From: Adiantum capillus-veneris
Lineage: Eukaryota > Streptophyta > Polypodiopsida > Polypodiales > Pteridaceae
Length of the DNA: 62,000 bases
Reading direction: 5' to 3'
NCBI GenBank assembly: GCA_014529385.2
Contig: CM043944.1
Span: 59,779,268 to 59,841,267 of the forward strand
In this document: in pieces, positions 57,381 to 62,000 of the stretch
How the letters are laid out: each line of letters opens with the position of its first letter
Position numbering within the stretch: the stretch's first letter is position 1
Made by a program: the position numbers and the translations under genes
Notes under the pieces: generated by a model
The model's database searches: none
The model's input: the letters and a program-made list of their open reading frames with translations, nothing else
What the model was told of the DNA's origin: nothing

Positions 57381-57540
57381 TTTGAATGGAAATCACTCTC
57401 TCATTCGTACGCATTGGGTATTTGTGTGGTTCTCAACACCCTTAAAATTCAAAGCGAACAAGTGATTAAATTCGGATGCATTGGGTATCTGTGTGATGCT
57501 TCTTAAATTGCTTCGACTTCAGACGCGGCCTCGTGCACGC

Positions 57541-57685
<145 letters not shown>

Positions 57686-58097
57686 GCTACTTTGTCTTCT
57701 TGCAATCGAATGTCTGCAGCACTTCATGTTGATTTCGGATCTTTGCAGCACTTCAAATTGATTACAAACGTTTGTTGGTCTTGAATAGAAGCTCCTCAAC
57801 CTCCCTAAGCGGTAGGCCCGCTATAGGCTTGTCAGCTTTGAGGAAGACGAAGGCTTATTGATCCAAAAAGGAGTAGCATAATTAGCCAAATAATGTTGAG
57901 CGAGCGGCAGCAGGTGCACTTGCAGCTTCCATCATGCTATTGCCCATGCTACGCTTGATTGACAATTATCACTGAGGGTATTGGACCTCTTGGTGCGAGC
58001 AATCCCCTACTTGTTTGGAATTTTCTCGACGTAGAAACTCTCAGCTGGGTATGTTCTTATATGCGTAGCCACCGCCTGCAAAGGGGAAAAGAAGGTC

Positions 58098-58394
58098 ATG
58101 GACCTGCATGAATTTGGTGTTGACTACCATCAGCACGTTCGTCGTGGTATGAAGACCTTCCAGTGCTACGCTGAAGCAGATCGACAGCAGCGCTGTCTGC
58201 AGATACAGAATTTGACATCGTTCATTTTTTCTTCTTCTTCTTTTTCATCCTTTCACACTCAATTAACTGTTTTAGGTCTTTGGTCTTTTTTTCCTTCAAT
58301 CAAGAGGGCTTTCACACCTATAAAGAATGCAATCTCAAGTGAAATCTCCATCATCAATTGCATTTCAAAACACTGTATCAAGACACAGTGGTAA
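58098..58394 (+). other. Isolated 98-codon open frame, doubtful
   Basis: Begins MDLHEFGVDYHQHVRRGMKT and becomes Ser/Phe-rich. The first 35 residues look coding-like, but there is no family match, no supporting upstream exon and the rest is compositionally simple. It may be a decayed exon. Confidence 0.2.
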
Positions 58395-58602
58395 ACGCTA
58401 TCGAGTGTTGAAAAATCGACAAAAATTTGAAGTCCGTAGCAATTGCAGCGGTGGACATCAAGTGTAAGGAGGCCAAGGCTAAATGACAAGCATGTCAAAA
58501 CACTCACTCACTAAAGGATGATCTAGCCTCGCATTGTAATTAGAGTTGTGAAATGTGCTTCTAAAATATTTGCTTCAATTTTTCTTAGCTTTATGTTTTT
58601 TT

Positions 58603-58603
<1 letters not shown>

Positions 58604-58671
<68 letters not shown>

Positions 58672-58690
58672 AGGAGGAGAAGAAGAAGAG
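58604..58690. repeat. (GA)n with GAA-rich tail
   Basis: About 33 GA units, then AAGAAGGAGGAGAAG. Confidence 0.93.
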
Positions 58691-58851
58691 AATTTTAACG
58701 TTGTAGAAAATATTCCAAGAGACCTTAAAGATCTATCGGACGAGGAGAGTTGAGCTCAAGACCTGTTGTATAAGAGGGAAATGGCATAACCAATCAACCT
58801 CACTTGGGAGATAGAAAGGTTATATCATTTTCTTCTTTGTATTAGCACGCA

Positions 58852-60400
<1,549 letters not shown>

Positions 60401-60582
60401 CAAATTGTGAGCAAATAGCTGAAAAAGAATGTACTCAATGAAAATGAAAATGGACTTGCTTAACTGATTAGGATAAGAGAACAAAATTACAAGTTAAGCA
60501 TGATGCCCATATATAGGATCAAAATGGAAGATGGCATTAAATGTTGAAAAATGATATGCATCGCATGTGTAAAAATATCAAG

Positions 60583-60690
60583 TAGCATGTGGGCTACACC
60601 AAATAGCATGTGACTATAATTATGTAGCACGTGGGCTACACCAAATAGCATGAGACTATAAGTTTGTAGCATGTGTGCATAGTAGAGAAG
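60583..60690. repeat. 42-bp tandem repeat with 21-bp substructure
   Basis: Units start at 60583, 60625 and (partial) 60667. Each unit is two 21-bp halves, both opening TAGCATG, for example TAGCATGTGGGCTACACC and TAGCATGTGACTATAA. Confidence 0.88.
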
Positions 60691-60906
60691 CACGTGCTAG
60701 CAAAATATATGTAGTAGGATGCATGCATGCACATAAGGGTGCATGCTTAGTATACTTGGCTTTAGGTGTTGGCCATGTGAGAGCCCTAGGTGCGAAAGAG
60801 ATGCACGGTGCATGCGGAGTACAACGGAGGAGAACAGTAGAGAACACACTGTGTGGGTGGAGCAACCTCCAAGAATGTGGTGAGGAGCTCCTTATTTTTT
60901 GTTTTT

Positions 60907-61040
60907 ATGAAATATAAGGAATGTGTATGTACATACAGTGGGCGGTTGGACATCAAACGTCCATCCTCGGCTGGACATGAAATATAAGGAATGTGTATGT
61001 ACATACAGTGGGCGGCTGGACATCAAACGTCCATCCTCGG
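60907..61040. repeat. 70-bp tandem duplication, one mismatch
   Basis: Unit 1 is 60907-60976 and unit 2 is 60977-61040 (last six bases missing). Each holds the perfect palindrome GTATGTACATAC and a GGAC...GTCC hairpin. Confidence 0.93.
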
Positions 61041-61068
61041 AAAAAGGTGCAATTCCTTTACCGCAACA

Positions 61069-61079
61069 ATCTCCCACTT
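61069..61079 (-). other. Putative polypurine tract of the right-edge copia-like element
   Basis: The plus strand reads ATCTCCCACTTA, nearly identical to the copia junctions at 19304 and 25819. Confidence 0.65.
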
Positions 61080-62000
61080 AAAAACGATGCATCACTAAGT
61101 GAGTGCTACTAGCTAAACTAATAGTGTGTACAAGAAATAGGTGAGAGACTCTCTCAACCTATGCCCACTTTCTTGCTCAATTGATCTACATGCAACTGTA
61201 TTTGCTCTAGGGATAGACGAACGTGCATACTCATGCTAGAGCCAGCATGTTAATCTCGTAGAAAACTCTATATGGTCTATAAAACTCCACTATGCATCAT
61301 GCTAGTGTCAGTCATTGTACGATGTCGGGGGATTTGTGTTCGAAAGGTGAGCCGAGAAGGCGCGGGGCCTCTGGTTGTGAGAGGTGTGTGAAAGACAGTT
61401 GCAACAGACACAATGAATGTAGACAAAGCTTGAAATTCACAGCTTGAACAAGATCCTGAAGCTTGATTATCATTAACAGTACCGCTGCTTTAATTAAATA
61501 TTAATTGAGAAGTTTAAAGCTCCATACATCCGTTTAACCTGCCTTAATTCAGATTATAATAGAGAAAATAACACTTCAACTATCTCGATGATGATAGTGT
61601 TGAGATCGATGATGATGATGTTGTTATGCTTTCCCCTTTACCTTATTTGGCCTGCCAAGCTTGCCTTGATAATATTCCTCTCCTTAGTTCTTCTCGTGCT
61701 GCTTCAAGAGAGAGAGAGATGGTAGGATTAGAGTGGGCTATGGTGGCTTTGATTAGATTGGATATGGAAGCTTGGATTAGAGTGGGCTAGGGAAGCTTAG
61801 ATTAGAGTGGCTATGGAAGCTTGGCTTAAAATTAGAGTGCTCAAAGCTTATGGCTTCCTCCCCGCTAATACAACAGAGTACAAAAACTTGAATATCTCCT
61901 AATCGGTGCAGAATTAGCCTCTGTGCGTGAGACGCAAAAATGCTCAAAACGCTTCTTGATGGAATTTTTTAAAAAAAAGCCCGACCTAGAAACTGCAATG
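61080..62000. other. Right-edge non-coding sequence with short tandem repeats
   Basis: No gag-pol motif is visible. At about 61720-61825 a phrase like TATGGAAGCTTGGATTAGAG with GTGGGC repeats three to four times at about 31-34 bp. A GATGAT-rich tract lies near 61585-61620. Confidence 0.6.

Overview
The window looks like repeat-rich nuclear DNA of a land plant with a large genome. A homosporous fern is my best guess. The evidence is a pentatricopeptide-repeat (PPR) gene built of P-L-S triplets, plant-type Ty1/copia, Ty3/gypsy, L1-like LINE and CACTA elements, very long GA/CT, CA/GT and AT microsatellites, and almost no host genes over 62 kb. I see no rRNA, no intact tRNA, no CRISPR array and no prokaryotic gene organisation. 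The species assignment is inference.

Layout. 1-0.7 kb: the end of an unrecognised gene whose small intron is largely a (CT)n(GT)n microsatellite. 1.5-7.0 kb and 8.9-9.8 kb: a field of degenerate copies of a palindrome centred on TATGGCCCTAGGGCCATA. At 4.7-6.6 kb it is organised as a tandem array of about 217 bp per unit. 7.1-8.6 kb: a broken FCP1/NIF-type HAD phosphatase-like gene. 11.2-18.2 kb: an apparently full-length L1-like LINE with 16-bp target-site duplication, poly(A), DUF4283/zinc-knuckle ORF1, and endonuclease/RT/zf-RVT ORF2. ORF2 keeps one frame for 1450 codons but carries nine TAG/TGA stops. 18.5-24.1 kb and 25.1-30.6 kb: two related copia elements, both minus strand, each with LTR pair, 5-bp target duplication, primer-binding site, polypurine tract and a gag-pol frame broken by three stops. 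The first split an older coding-like sequence.

30.6-36.5 kb: microsatellites, a foldback repeat cluster, a copia protease fragment, a retroposed insertion with A-rich tail and target duplication, and a LINE 3' fragment bracketed by (CT)n tracts. 36.57-40.08 kb: a degenerate CACTA transposon with terminal inverted repeats, 3-bp target duplication and a transposase (DUF4218) remnant. 41.1-44.0 kb: the best-preserved gene, an intronless PLS-type PPR reading frame of eight near-identical 102-codon modules plus partial ends, with no E or DYW domain. 45.9-52.6 kb: a very decayed Ty3/gypsy element with possible LTR remnants at both ends. 53-62 kb: mostly non-coding, with long microsatellites, a copia primer-binding site, GC-rich hairpin repeats, and at the right edge part of another copia-like LTR with internal tandem repeats.

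There is no operon or pathway here. The story is nested transposition, satellite growth and tandem module amplification. The items most worth a second look are the palindromic satellite, the C-to-T-like stop pattern in the LINE, the homogenised PPR array, the foldback cluster and the microsatellite-bracketed LINE.
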